From contig NZ_CP092334.1 in the NCBI RefSeq assembly GCF_018595685.2, forward strand, positions 1,702,001-1,766,000: a stretch of DNA of 64,000 bases. Reading direction: 5' to 3'. The DNA comes from Flavihumibacter rivuli. Lineage in GTDB: Bacteria > Bacteroidota > Bacteroidia > Chitinophagales > Chitinophagaceae. The translations under genes were made by a program, and so were the position numbers. The notes beneath the pieces are model-generated. The model saw nothing but the letters and a program-made list of their open reading frames with translations, was not told the origin of the DNA and did no database searches. This document shows positions 1 to 9,248 of the stretch, piece by piece. The stretch's first letter is position 1; the number at the start of each line of letters is the position of its first letter.

Positions 1-1813
1 CGAAGCAGGAAACATTGGTAACGGTGGTGCCTAATGTAGGATTCTGGTTGACGGTTACCAACTTAGAACATTCATCAAGGCTGATCAATCCGTTGGTAGA
101 CGTGATCTTCAGCTTGACTGTAAATGAACCGGCAGCACCGGCATCAACGGTAACCGTTGCGCCGTTATCTGCACCAACGATCGTTCCATTGCCTGTCACG
201 GTCCATTTATATACATAACCTGCCGGGATACCGGCGTTTGGATCGGTGCCGTTATAGAATACCAATCCTTTTGTGTCCGGACAAGTTTCGCCAGGACCAT
301 TGATACTACAGTTTATGTTGATAGGTATTACTGTTATTGCCAGGTTATCGGAATTCTTACAGCCAAGGTTATCCGTAGCAGTAACAGTATAGTTATAAGT
401 AGTAGGTGTTGTATTCGGCGCAGTAAATAAAGGATTGGAAATATTAGCTGCACTCAGGTTAGCAATTGGTGACCAGCTATAGGCATAAGGTGATACACCA
501 CCCGATGCCACAGCATTCAATTGAACGGTATTACCCACGCTCAGGTCAAGGTTTGTTGCCTTCGGACTGGCGGTAACACTGGGCAGGGAAGGTGAATTAC
601 CAAAGAACCTGCCGGATGTTGTACAGGGAATATAATCATTGCCACCATTGTAGGTGGTAGGCGTAAGCGAAATATCATAGTTGTTGCCAATAGCATAGGT
701 CGCACAGATAGTAGCCTTGACAGCACCATTGTTCTCTACAGTACCCAGTGTAACAATAGGAGGTGAAGCTACTGGACCGGTAGTGGAAATCTGTGTACCA
801 TCTGCACGGAAATAGGTAACTTGGTAAGAAGATGCCTTTACAGTAGCATTGTCCACCACCTGCCAGGCACCGGCTGAACCCAGGTAATCAGCACAAACAG
901 TATAGGAAGTACTGGGTGTTGAACTATTACAGCTGATGATATCGGAGCCTGATTTTTCAAGGGTACAGGTAGAACCACCGCAACCATACCTTGCTTTATA
1001 GATCAGGTTGGCATTATTGGGAATAGTCTGTGCACCTGCAGTAGGATCCCAAATAGCGATATAATAATTGGTTGATTTCGCAAAAGAAGGAACGGTAATG
1101 GTTGACCAACCATTACCGGTAAGACCACAGTCTGCATAAACAAGGTCAGCACAATCACCAGATAAATTCTTGGAATTATCCGCGTCACCAACCAACGGAT
1201 ACTTACCTGTCGAAGTATTGGTTGAAGGAGGCCCGGCCTTAGACGTATTTACATAAAACAAGGCATAGGCAAGGCTTTGGTTGGAAACGATCTGGAACTG
1301 GTAAGTTCCGGCGAAAGGCCGGATATCAAAATTCAGCCAAACCATTCCATCCCCATTAGCAGGACCCGTAACATTTACCCCCCTTACACCGTTTCCTCCA
1401 CCACCCATGTTAAAGCAATTGGTCAGTGAAGGAAATAGTCCAGGAATAGTCGTGTAGGTTTTCTGGAATGCCTGCAAACCCGATTGGGTTGCCGCAGCAG
1501 AAGCACAAGCCACAACTCCCTGGGGTAAATTCTGGCCGCTTTGGGCAACGGCCTCCCACTTGTTCAGGGTTGTATTATAGCGCCATCCATCCCCGGCATC
1601 CCAACGGATAGCGTTACATGGCGTAGCGGCCTGGCCTGAAACCAGTTGAGGAGTAAGAAAAAGTGTAAGGATGGTGAGAAAAGCTATCCAGCCCGATCTA
1701 AAAGGACTTGACGCTTTCCAATGAAGGGATAGCCTGGGCAACCTATTACCACTTCCAGGAGTTGGTAATTTCTGCCCTGGCGCCATTCTACTTTGGGTAG
1801 ATTGATGGACCAT
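1..1813 (-). CDS. Secreted SprB-repeat/PKD-type surface protein, C-terminus cut off by window edge
   Basis: The frame is open from an ATG at 1813 down to base 1, so only the first ~604 residues are visible. The leader has a long basic n-region, then a hydrophobic stretch (residues ~44-60, FLTILTLFLTPQLVSG) and a likely cleavage before QAAT. An in-frame ATG at 1786 is an alternative start. The mature part is rich in Thr, Ser, Asn and Gly, with paired Cys residues and PKD/Ig-like motifs such as NTVQLNAVASGGVSPYAYSW and YNYTVTATDNLGCKNSDN. The last visible residues, TNVSCF, match the start of a SprB repeat. SprB-type proteins are large adhesins carried by the type IX secretion/gliding machinery. 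A T9SS sorting domain would be expected beyond the edge but cannot be seen. The exact role is unknown. Confidence 0.75.
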   Translation of the reverse strand, partial: MVHQSTQSRMAPGQKLPTPGSGNRLPRLSLHWKASSPFRSGWIAFLTILTLFLTPQLVSGQAATPCNAIRWDAGDGWRYNTTLNKWEAVAQSGQNLPQGVVACASAAATQSGLQAFQKTYTTIPGLFPSLTNCFNMGGGGNGVRGVNVTGPANGDGMVWLNFDIRPFAGTYQFQIVSNQSLAYALFYVNTSKAGPPSTNTSTGKYPLVGDADNSKNLSGDCADLVYADCGLTGNGWSTITVPSFAKSTNYYIAIWDPTAGAQTIPNNANLIYKARYGCGGSTCTLEKSGSDIISCNSSTPSTSYTVCADYLGSAGAWQVVDNATVKASSYQVTYFRADGTQISTTGPVASPPIVTLGTVENNGAVKATICATYAIGNNYDISLTPTTYNGGNDYIPCTTSGRFFGNSPSLPSVTASPKATNLDLSVGNTVQLNAVASGGVSPYAYSWSPIANLSAANISNPLFTAPNTTPTTYNYTVTATDNLGCKNSDNLAITVIPININCSINGPGETCPDTKGLVFYNGTDPNAGIPAGYVYKWTVTGNGTIVGADNGATVTVDAGAAGSFTVKLKITSTNGLISLDECSKLVTVNQNPTLGTTVTNVSCF

Positions 1814-2085
1814 AATAGGACGGTTTAGGTAAACAAATAATTACACTACTGCGCAGAGCAATGCGCACGGCTTACCGAGAGGATAATTGAAACAATAAAT
1901 TAAGTGGAGATCAACGTAAAGGGAAATTCATAGGAAACTCCGGGGAGGAGTATAACAATCATCGTAAAACGATAACGACAGATCAAAATAATACTTCAAA
2001 ATTCAAAATGTCAAGGAATTCTTAAATTAAATTTTTCTGTCTACTGAAAAATCTTAATAACCCTCTATTTCTCAATTCATTGCAA
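1814..2085. other. Non-coding stretch between fusA and the surface protein
   Basis: AT-rich leader of the minus-strand surface-protein gene. I found no small open frame with a plausible start, no exact TAnnTTTG element close to the start codon and no RNA gene. Confidence 0.5.
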
Positions 2086-2118
2086 TAAAAAAGCCGGACC
2101 ATTAAGATCCGGCTTATA
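2086..2118 (-). terminator. Rho-independent terminator of fusA
   Basis: Read on the minus strand, AAGCCGGATC and GGTCCGGCTT form a stem around TTAAT, followed by a T-run (the A-run at 2087-2092). It lies about 20-50 bases after the fusA stop codon. Confidence 0.85.
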
Positions 2119-2136
2119 GAGAAAAGTTATAAACTC

Positions 2137-4281
2137 TTAGGCATTCACCTTGCCCTTCACCTTAGCGATCACTTCTTCAGCGATGTTATTTGGTGCTGGT
2201 GCATAGTGGGAGAACTCCATGGTTGATGATGCACGGCCAGAGCTCAGTGAACGTAACTGGGTCACATAACCGAACATCTCACTCAGGGGAACCTTAGCCT
2301 TGATCACCTGTGCATTGTTACGGCTATCCATACCTTCCATCATACCACGACGACGGTTAAGGTCACCCGTTACATCACCCATGTACTGGTCAGGAGTAAC
2401 CACCTCTACTTTCATGATCGGCTCCAGCAGGATCGGCTTGGCCTTGCGGGCTGCCTCACGGAAACCTTGCTTGGCGCAAAGTTCGAATGACATGGCATCG
2501 GAGTCAACCGCGTGGAAGCTACCATCAAATACGCGAACCTTCATGTTCACAACAGGATAGTTAGCCAGTACACCCTGATCCATTGACAACTGGAATCCTT
2601 TCTGGATAGCAGGAACGAATTCACGGGGGATCGATCCACCGAAGATATCATTCACAAACTGGAAGCTCTGTCCGGGGTTAGCGGCCAGCCACTCTTCATC
2701 AGCTGCACTCAGTTCAAACACGATGTCGGCGAACTTACCACGACCACCAGTCTGCTTCTTCAGGGTCTCGCGGTGCTCTACCCTGCCATTGAATGCTTCC
2801 TTATAGGCCACCTGGGGATTACCCTGGTTAACTTCAACCTTGAATTCACGACGCATACGGTCGATGATGATCTCCAGGTGCAATTCACCCATACCACGAA
2901 GGATGGTCTGACCTGTTTCTTCATCCGTATTAACACGCAGTGTAGGATCTTCTTCTACCAGCTTCGCGATCGCCATACCCATCTTATCCACGTCAGCCTG
3001 GGTCTTCGGCTCAACCGCTACAGCGATTACCGGCTCTGGGATGAACATGTTCTCCAGAACAATAGGATTGTTCTCATCACAAAGTGTATCACCGGTCTTG
3101 ATTTCCTTGAAACCTACAGCAGCACCGATATCACCTGCTTCGATGAAATCGATAGGGTTCTGCTTATTGGCGAACATCTTCATGATACGGCTGATACGCT
3201 CTTTCTTACCGCTACGTACATTCAGTACATAAGAACCGGCTTCCAGGCGACCAGAATAAGCACGGAAGAAGGCCAGACGACCTACGAATGGGTCAGTCAT
3301 AATCTTGAATGCAAGCGCAGCAAAAGGTTCTTTTGCATCTGGCTTACGGATAATGGTTTCACCGGTATCAGGATGTGTTCCTTCGATAGCATCGATGTCG
3401 ACAGGACTGGGGAGGTAACGACATACCGCATCCAGGGCTGTTTGAACACCCTTGTTCTTGAATGAAGAACCACACATCATCGGAACGATGCTGAGGTCGA
3501 TTGTTGCCTTGCGGATAGCTGCATGCATTTCTTCTTCAGTAATGGAGCTGGGATCTTCAAAGAACTTCTCCATCAGCTTGTCATCATATTCTGCAACAGC
3601 TTCTACCAGGTTAGCCCTCCACTCTTCAGCTTCAGCTACCATGTCAGCAGGAACGTCGATCTCATCAAAGGTCATTCCTTCTGTTTCCATATGCCATACG
3701 ATACCCTTCATCTTGATGAGGTCAACCACACCCTTGAAGTTATCTTCAGCACCGATAGGAAGCTGCAGGGGAACAGCCTTGGCACCCAACATTTCCTTTA
3801 CCTGCTTCACTACATTCAGGAAGTCGGCACCGGAACGGTCCATCTTGTTAACGAAACCAATACGGGGAACCTTGTAACGGTTAGCCTGGCGCCAAACTGT
3901 TTCAGATTGGGGTTCTACACCGTCAACCGCACTGAACAGGGCGATCAGACCATCCAGAACACGCATGGAACGCTCTACCTCAACGGTAAAGTCCACGTGA
4001 CCCGGAGTATCAATGATATTGAAATAGTATTTCTTAGTATCAGCTGTAGGCTTACCCTTTTCGGTAGGGAAATTCCACTGGCAGCTTACCGCAGCAGAGG
4101 TAATGGTGATACCCCTTTCCTTTTCCTGCTCCATCCAGTCGGTAGTTGCGCCACCATCGTGCACTTCACCGATCTTGTGGATCATACCAGTATAGCGCAG
4201 AATGCGCTCAGTAGTAGTGGTTTTACCGGCATCAATGTGAGCCGCAATACCAAAGTTTCTTTGAAATCTTAAGTCTGCCAT
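2137..4281 (-). CDS. fusA: Elongation factor G
   Basis: This is the translocation GTPase of the ribosome, 714 residues, full length for the family. G1 is AHIDAGKT (residues 14-21), G2 lies in [10 protein letters not shown]3 is DTPGH (91-95) and G4 is NKMD (145-148). Domains II-V follow, including the domain IV/V motifs near [12 protein letters not shown] and the C-terminal [17 protein letters not shown]. In most bacteria fusA follows rpsL-rpsG directly. Here it is about 14.4 kb downstream of them on the same strand and has its own promoter-like TACCTTTG element at 4400-4407 and its own terminator. A second copy elsewhere in the genome cannot be excluded. Confidence 0.98.
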   Translation of the reverse strand: MADLRFQRNFGIAAHIDAGKTTTTERILRYTGMIHKIGEVHDGGATTDWMEQEKERGITITSAAVSCQWNFPTEKGKPTADTKKYYFNIIDTPGHVDFTVEVERSMRVLDGLIALFSAVDGVEPQSETVWRQANRYKVPRIGFVNKMDRSGADFLNVVKQVKEMLGAKAVPLQLPIGAEDNFKGVVDLIKMKGIVWHMETEGMTFDEIDVPADMVAEAEEWRANLVEAVAEYDDKLMEKFFEDPSSITEEEMHAAIRKATIDLSIVPMMCGSSFKNKGVQTALDAVCRYLPSPVDIDAIEGTHPDTGETIIRKPDAKEPFAALAFKIMTDPFVGRLAFFRAYSGRLEAGSYVLNVRSGKKERISRIMKMFANKQNPIDFIEAGDIGAAVGFKEIKTGDTLCDENNPIVLENMFIPEPVIAVAVEPKTQADVDKMGMAIAKLVEEDPTLRVNTDEETGQTILRGMGELHLEIIIDRMRREFKVEVNQGNPQVAYKEAFNGRVEHRETLKKQTGGRGKFADIVFELSAADEEWLAANPGQSFQFVNDIFGGSIPREFVPAIQKGFQLSMDQGVLANYPVVNMKVRVFDGSFHAVDSDAMSFELCAKQGFREAARKAKPILLEPIMKVEVVTPDQYMGDVTGDLNRRRGMMEGMDSRNNAQVIKAKVPLSEMFGYVTQLRSLSSGRASSTMEFSHYAPAPNNIAEEVIAKVKGKVNA

Positions 4282-4399
4282 TGTTGTATGTTAAAAAATT
4301 TTGAAATCTGGCTTCCAGACCGGTTTTGGGTGCTCCCCTACCCGGTTTACCCTACCGGGAAAAGGCATCGGAAAACCCTACCAATCCCAATTTGGAGCG

Positions 4400-4407
4400 C
4401 AAAGGTA
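4400..4407 (-). promoter_or_regulatory. Candidate -7 element (TACCTTTG) of fusA
   Basis: An exact match to the Bacteroidota TAnnTTTG element, about 120 bases before the fusA start. The identical octamer precedes rpsL. No clear TTTG is seen 19-21 bases upstream, only a T-run, so the call is weaker than for rpsL. The predicted 5' leader is ~110 nt. Confidence 0.55.
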
Positions 4408-4620
4408 AGAAATTGAGTTGAAAAAAAAAGACTTGTTTAGGGTTACGCCCTTACCGGTTCGCCGGTTTGGACAAGGTTTGAAGGAGAAACCAACACGATA
4501 TCCACTTTTTAAAAATATCGTTATAAAAAGGCACTGATTTATTGGAAGTTATAACCAAGCGCTGTAAATTTAAAAATCATTCTTTGTTAACCCATTTCTC
4601 ACTAAAAATCATGTAATAAT
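4408..4620. other. Divergent intergenic region fusA / H1-like gene
   Basis: AT-rich region holding the upstream DNA of both divergent genes. No exact TAnnTTTG match was found in front of the H1-like gene. No RNA gene or small ORF was recognised. Confidence 0.4.
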
Positions 4621-5064
4621 ATGCCTACCAAGAAAAAGGCAGCGAAAAAAGCAGTAGCCAAAAAGGCTGTGAAAAAAGCCCCGGCTAAAAAAGCTGCCAA
4701 AAAGGCTGTTGCCAAGAAAGCTGTTAAAAAAGCTGTAGCTAAAAAGGCTGTGAAGAAGGCCGCCCCTAAAAAAGCGGTTAAAAAAGCTGCAAAAAAAGCT
4801 GCTCCCAAAAAAGCGGCAGTAAAGAAAGCAGCCAAGAAAGCCGTTGCTAAAAAGGCTGTAAAGAAGGCTGCTGCCCCCAAGAAAGCAGTGAAAAAGGCTG
4901 TGGTAAAAAAGGCGGCCAAAAAGCCTGTAGCTAAAAAAGCGGCCAAAAAGCCTGCTGCTAAAAAGCCAGTAGCCGCTCCAGCTCCTGAAGTTGTAAGCGC
5001 CCCGGCCGAAACACCTTCAACAGACATGCCGTCTTCCGAAACAGGTAATTCAAGCGGACTTTAA
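4621..5064 (+). CDS. Histone H1-like lysine/alanine-rich protein
   Basis: A 147-residue protein made almost wholly of Lys, Ala, Val and Pro in short repeats such as AKKAVKKA and APKKAVKKA. It ends in a neutral Pro/Ser/Thr-rich tail with no Lys after residue ~118. This composition is typical of the bacterial H1/Hc1-like and AlgP-like C-terminal domains, which bind DNA electrostatically and probably compact the chromosome. There is no folded domain and no signal peptide. Repeat number is likely to vary between strains because the DNA is nearly a tandem repeat of AARGCN-type codons. The antisense frame is also open over most of the gene, which is a by-product of the codon pattern. Confidence 0.85.
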   Translation: MPTKKKAAKKAVAKKAVKKAPAKKAAKKAVAKKAVKKAVAKKAVKKAAPKKAVKKAAKKAAPKKAAVKKAAKKAVAKKAVKKAAAPKKAVKKAVVKKAAKKPVAKKAAKKPAAKKPVAAPAPEVVSAPAETPSTDMPSSETGNSSGL

Positions 5065-5079
5065 TTTATTCCCCATAAA

Positions 5080-5117
5080 TAAAAAGGCCATCTGTCTTAC
5101 AGATGGCCTTTTTATTA
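5080..5117. terminator. Bidirectional terminator
   Basis: AAAAAGGCCATCTGT, a short TTAC loop and ACAGATGGCCTTTTT form a perfect stem with A- and T-runs on both sides. It serves the H1-like gene (+) and the small dehydrogenase subunit gene (-), which converge here. Confidence 0.9.
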
Positions 5118-5133
5118 TTCCAGATGCCCTGGC

Positions 5134-5703
5134 TTAGGTTGCCCAGGCACGGTCTCCTTTTTTGTAAGGAATACATCCTTCATATTTTCCCGGAACAGGT
5201 ACATAACGCAATGCCTGCTGTGCCCCTACCTCTGAAGTGAAATAACCCAATAAGGTGAGTTCCTTCATCATCCTGAAATAATGCTTGGGATCTTCCTCTT
5301 TCTTCTTGGACATATATTCCTTCTGTTCCTTGTCCAGTGCTACCAGCAGTTCCTTACGCTGCTTGGGATCAAGCCCCATGAAATCCTTGTTGAACTGCTT
5401 TTCCGCAGCGGCATTCAAAGCTGACATGCCTTCTACAAAGATTTTCTGGTCCTTCTCCTCATAGCAGTCCTTCACCATTACCGTCATGAACTCACCCACC
5501 TTGGCTGCCTTGGCTCCCGGCGTATTGGTGGTTGGAATAATGGTCTCTGCAATTTCATCCAGCAGGGCAATGTCATCCTTGCTGAATTCGGTCAAACCAG
5601 TCTTCTTATCCGCCTGCTTACAACCGGAGAGAAAAAGGTTAGAACCAACGATGGTTCCGCCTAGTAATACCGCTACTGCGGAAACGGCTTCTCTTCTGTT
5701 CAT
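5134..5703 (-). CDS. Gluconate 2-dehydrogenase subunit 3 family protein (Tat-exported small subunit)
   Basis: The 189-residue protein starts at the ATG at 5703: MNRREAVSAVAVLLGG is a twin-arginine leader that runs into a lipobox (LSGC). The longer frame from 5769 would overlap the upstream gene and hide this leader. The family is the small subunit of membrane-associated FAD sugar dehydrogenases (gluconate, sorbitol and glucoside 3-dehydrogenases). The GMC catalytic subunits encoded just upstream lack signal peptides and are probably co-exported with this subunit through Tat. It is the last gene of the operon MFS, Hyi-like, GMC, GMC, small subunit. It is a paralogue of the gene at 13423. Confidence 0.85.
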   Translation of the reverse strand: MNRREAVSAVAVLLGGTIVGSNLFLSGCKQADKKTGLTEFSKDDIALLDEIAETIIPTTNTPGAKAAKVGEFMTVMVKDCYEEKDQKIFVEGMSALNAAAEKQFNKDFMGLDPKQRKELLVALDKEQKEYMSKKKEEDPKHYFRMMKELTLLGYFTSEVGAQQALRYVPVPGKYEGCIPYKKGDRAWAT

Positions 5704-5734
5704 ATGATGATGTGTTTTTTCGGTTCTATCAATA

Positions 5735-7456
5735 TTATAAATTTCCTTTTTTAAGTTCATCCACAGCATAACTTGCTGCCCTTGCTGTCAGGGCCATATA
5801 GGTCAGTGACGGGTTCTGGCATGCCGAAGAGGTCATACAGGCGCCATCCGTAACAAATACATTCCGGGCATCCCAAACCTGGTTCCATTTGTTGAGCACA
5901 GAGGTCTTTGGATCCTTACCCATCCGGGCTGTACCCATCTCATGGATGCCATGCCCCATGGCATGGCCACGATCGTAGGTCCGGACATCCTTAACGCCTG
6001 CAATCTCCAGCATATTGGCCATTTCCTTCACAATATCCTTCCGCATCTCCAACTCATTCTGCTTCAACTCCGCATCCATAGCCAAAACCGGCAATCCCCA
6101 CTTGTCCTTACGCTCCTTATCCAGATAGATCCTATTATCATGATAGGGCAGCACTTCCCCAAAACCTGTTGCCCCAATTGTCCAATGCCCGGGCTCACTA
6201 AGCGCCTCCTTAAGTTCTTCCCCTATAGACAATTCCGCAACCTCACGGGACCATCCTGTCCGGCTCGCTGACCCCTGGTAACCAAATCCACGCAGGTAGT
6301 TGCGCTTATCGTCTCCCAGGTTAACAAACCTCGGGATATAGAAACCATTGGCCCTGCGGCCAAAATAGTACTTGTCTTCATAACCTTCAACCCTTCCACT
6401 GGCTCCAAGGTTATAGTGATGGTCCATCACATTATGCCCCAATTCCCCGGAACTGCTACCCAAACCTCCCGGCCAGATATCCGTTGCCGAATTGAACAGG
6501 ACCCAGGTAGAATTCAGGGCTGAAGCACAAAGGAATACTATCCTGGATTGATAGGTATAGGTCTGGTTGTTCTCTGTATCCAAAACCTCTACCCCAGTGG
6601 CTTTTTTGGTATCCTTATCGTACAAGACCCTGGTAACAATGGAAAATGGCCTGACTGTCAGGTTCCCCGTTGCCTGTGCAGCTGGCAAGGTTGAGGACTG
6701 GGTGCTGAAATACCCCCCAAATGGGCAACCTTCCCAACACCTGTTCCGAAACTGGCACTTGTTCCTTCCGGGTATGGGTGCAGTAAGGTTTGCCACCCTT
6801 CCTATGATCAGATGCCTGTTCTGCTTATAATGCTCCCTGATCCTTGCAGCTACATCCTTCTCTACACAGTTCAGGTCCATGGGTGGCAGGAACTGCCCAT
6901 CAGGCAAATGGGGGATCCCCTCCTTCGATCCACTTATCCCGGCAAAACGCTCCACATGGTCATACCAGGATGCAATATCCTGGTACCTTATGGGCCAGTC
7001 AACACCATGGCCATCTCTCTCATTGGCCTCGAAGTCCATTTCACTCCAACGGTAACTTTGCCTACCCCACAAAATGGACCTCCCGCCCAGTTGATAACTG
7101 CGCCACCAGGTAAATGGCTTCACCTCTGTATAGGGACAATCCTTCTCATTCACCCAATAATCCATTACCGCTTCACTCAGCGCCCACCCCCTGGCAATAA
7201 CAGGGTACGCCTCCCTGGTTGCTGCCGGAACGGTTCCCCTATGCGGCAGTTCCCATGGATGCAGGTTGGCTGTCTTATAATCCTTGATATGCTCAAAGTT
7301 CCTACCCCTTTCCAACATCAACACCTTCAGGCCCTTTTCGCAAAGTTCCTTGGCAGCCCAACCACCACTGATACCACTGCCGACAACAATGGCATCATAG
7401 GTATGCTGTTGACCAGCTTTGTTGTTTATATGTACTGAGCTAGAATCCCCTGGCAT
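5735..7456 (-). CDS. GMC-type FAD-dependent sugar dehydrogenase, catalytic subunit (copy 1)
   Basis: A 573-residue GMC oxidoreductase. The Rossmann FAD motif GSGISGG is at residues 26-32 and ERGR is at the end of the second beta strand. A Cys group C234-X5-C240-X3-C244 fits the 3Fe-4S ligand region of bacterial FAD glucose dehydrogenase alpha subunits. Near the C-terminus are the catalytic-type His in HEMGTARMG and Asn in QNPSLTYMAL. There is no signal peptide; export with the Tat small subunit encoded 31 bases downstream is likely. It is a close tandem paralogue of the gene at 7466, separated by only 9 bases. The context suggests oxidation of a sugar or glycoside at C3 with electrons passed to cytochrome c; the substrate is not shown by the sequence. 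Confidence 0.9.
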   Translation of the reverse strand: MPGDSSSVHINNKAGQQHTYDAIVVGSGISGGWAAKELCEKGLKVLMLERGRNFEHIKDYKTANLHPWELPHRGTVPAATREAYPVIARGWALSEAVMDYWVNEKDCPYTEVKPFTWWRSYQLGGRSILWGRQSYRWSEMDFEANERDGHGVDWPIRYQDIASWYDHVERFAGISGSKEGIPHLPDGQFLPPMDLNCVEKDVAARIREHYKQNRHLIIGRVANLTAPIPGRNKCQFRNRCWEGCPFGGYFSTQSSTLPAAQATGNLTVRPFSIVTRVLYDKDTKKATGVEVLDTENNQTYTYQSRIVFLCASALNSTWVLFNSATDIWPGGLGSSSGELGHNVMDHHYNLGASGRVEGYEDKYYFGRRANGFYIPRFVNLGDDKRNYLRGFGYQGSASRTGWSREVAELSIGEELKEALSEPGHWTIGATGFGEVLPYHDNRIYLDKERKDKWGLPVLAMDAELKQNELEMRKDIVKEMANMLEIAGVKDVRTYDRGHAMGHGIHEMGTARMGKDPKTSVLNKWNQVWDARNVFVTDGACMTSSACQNPSLTYMALTARAASYAVDELKKGNL

Positions 7457-7465
7457 ACCCGGATA

Positions 7466-9148
7466 TTATAGGTTTCCTTTTTTAAGTTCACTAACCGCAT
7501 AGTCAGCCGCCCTGGCAGTTAAGGCCATATAAGTCAGGGATGGGTTCACACAAGCGCCTGATGTCATACAAGCGCCATCAGTCACAAAAACGTTCTTGGC
7601 ATCCCATACCTGGTTCCATCCGTTCAACACAGAAGTCTTGGGGTCACGGCCCATCCTTGCTGTACCCATCTCATGGATACCGCGGCCCATGGTGCCATCG
7701 CCATTCCTTCCTTTTACATTTTTCACCCCTGCTGCTTCCAGCATTTCTACTGCATCATTGATCATGTCTTCACGCATCTTCTTCTCATTATCCTTCAACT
7801 CGCAATCAATAGCCAGTACATTCAAGCCCCATTTATCAGTACGTGTCTTGTCCAGCGTCACCTTATTCTCATGGTAAGGCAGGATCTCACCGAAGCCGCC
7901 CATACCAACTGTCCATACACCCGGCTCGGTCAATGCCTCTTTCAACTCCTCCCCTATGCTCAGTTCTGCGATATCACGGCTCCAACCCTGACGGCTGGCA
8001 CTTCCCTGGTAACCAAAGCCACGTACATAGCCACGACCCTCATCCCCATTCAGGTTGCGGAACCTCGGGATGTAGAACCCATTAGGACGGCGACCGAAGT
8101 AGTACTTATCCTCATATCCTTCGAATACACCGCCGGCACCAACGCCGAGATGGTGGTCCATCAGGTTATGACCCAGTTCACCGCTGCTGCTTCCCAGTCC
8201 CTCAGGCCAGATATCCGTTGCCGAATTCATCAGGATCCAGGTACTGTTCAACGCCGACGCATTCAGGAATACGATCTTGGCATAATACTCATAGGTCTTG
8301 TTGGTCTCTGCATCCAGCACCTCAACTCCCTTTGCCTTCTTGGTATCCTTATCGTAAATCACCTTGGTAACAATAGAGTATGGACGAAGGGTCAGGTTAC
8401 CTGTTGCCATGGCAGCAGGTAAGGTGGCCGACTGCGTGCTGAAATAAGCACCAAACGGACAACCCAGCCAGCACTTATTGCGGTATTGACAATTCGTACG
8501 GTTGTTGTGTGGAGCAGTGAGGTTAGCACTTCGGCCAATGATCATTCGGCGCGCATCATTATAATGCTTACGGATCCTTGCCGCTACATCCTTTTCAACG
8601 CAATTCAATTCCATTGCCGGAAGGAAATCGCCATCTGGTAATTGCGGTAATCCTTCCTTGGAACCATTTACCCCAGCAAACTTCTCTGCATAACTATACC
8701 ATGGGGCTATATCCTTGTAACGGATGGGCCAGTCTACACCATGGCCATCCTTGAGGTTCGCTTCAAAATCAAGGTCACTGAATCGATAACTCTGCCTTCC
8801 CCATGTTAAGGAGCGTCCGCCTACCTGGTATCCCCTGAACCAATCAAAACGCTTGATCTCAGTATATGGGCAATCCTTTTCATTCACCCAAAAATCAAGG
8901 TTGGTTTCATTCAACGGATAATCCCTTTTGAGAACTGGATAATTGGCGATCATTTCCTGTGTACGTCCTCCCCTGTGTGCGAATTCCCAGGGATGCTTGT
9001 TGGCATTCACATAGTCCTTGATATGTTCAATGTTCCTGCCACGCTCCAGCATGATCACTTTCAAACCTTTTTCTGTCAGTTCTTTTGCGGCCCATCCTCC
9101 GCTGATACCAGAGCCTACTACAATTGCATCATAAGTATTCTGCGCCAT
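7466..9148 (-). CDS. GMC-type FAD-dependent sugar dehydrogenase, catalytic subunit (copy 2)
   Basis: A 560-residue paralogue of the next gene in the operon, alignable along nearly its whole length. The FAD motif GSGISGG is at residues 12-18, the Cys triplet C-X5-C-X3-C lies in NCQYRNKCWLGCPFG, and the C-terminal His/Asn region is HEMGTARMG ... VNPSLTYMAL. It starts directly at the flavin domain (MAQNTYDAIVVGSG), so no export signal is present. Two catalytic genes share one small-subunit gene, which suggests alternative complexes with different substrates or a recent tandem duplication. The rest of the operon points to 3-keto sugar metabolism (inference). Confidence 0.9.
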   Translation of the reverse strand: MAQNTYDAIVVGSGISGGWAAKELTEKGLKVIMLERGRNIEHIKDYVNANKHPWEFAHRGGRTQEMIANYPVLKRDYPLNETNLDFWVNEKDCPYTEIKRFDWFRGYQVGGRSLTWGRQSYRFSDLDFEANLKDGHGVDWPIRYKDIAPWYSYAEKFAGVNGSKEGLPQLPDGDFLPAMELNCVEKDVAARIRKHYNDARRMIIGRSANLTAPHNNRTNCQYRNKCWLGCPFGAYFSTQSATLPAAMATGNLTLRPYSIVTKVIYDKDTKKAKGVEVLDAETNKTYEYYAKIVFLNASALNSTWILMNSATDIWPEGLGSSSGELGHNLMDHHLGVGAGGVFEGYEDKYYFGRRPNGFYIPRFRNLNGDEGRGYVRGFGYQGSASRQGWSRDIAELSIGEELKEALTEPGVWTVGMGGFGEILPYHENKVTLDKTRTDKWGLNVLAIDCELKDNEKKMREDMINDAVEMLEAAGVKNVKGRNGDGTMGRGIHEMGTARMGRDPKTSVLNGWNQVWDAKNVFVTDGACMTSGACVNPSLTYMALTARAADYAVSELKKGNL

Positions 9149-9248
9149 ATGCGTTGATATTATTTATTTGCCTTTTACTGTTTTTAATGAACTTCCTCTC
9201 TGCGGCAACCCTTTATTGGAAGCGAATTGCCCGTTGCCTGTTCAGGCA

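Noticed and set aside
4602..5027. Minus-strand 141-codon frame opposite the H1-like gene
   Set aside because: An open antisense frame is expected from the AAR/GCN codon pattern; the product is a meaningless Phe/Ala/Leu repeat.
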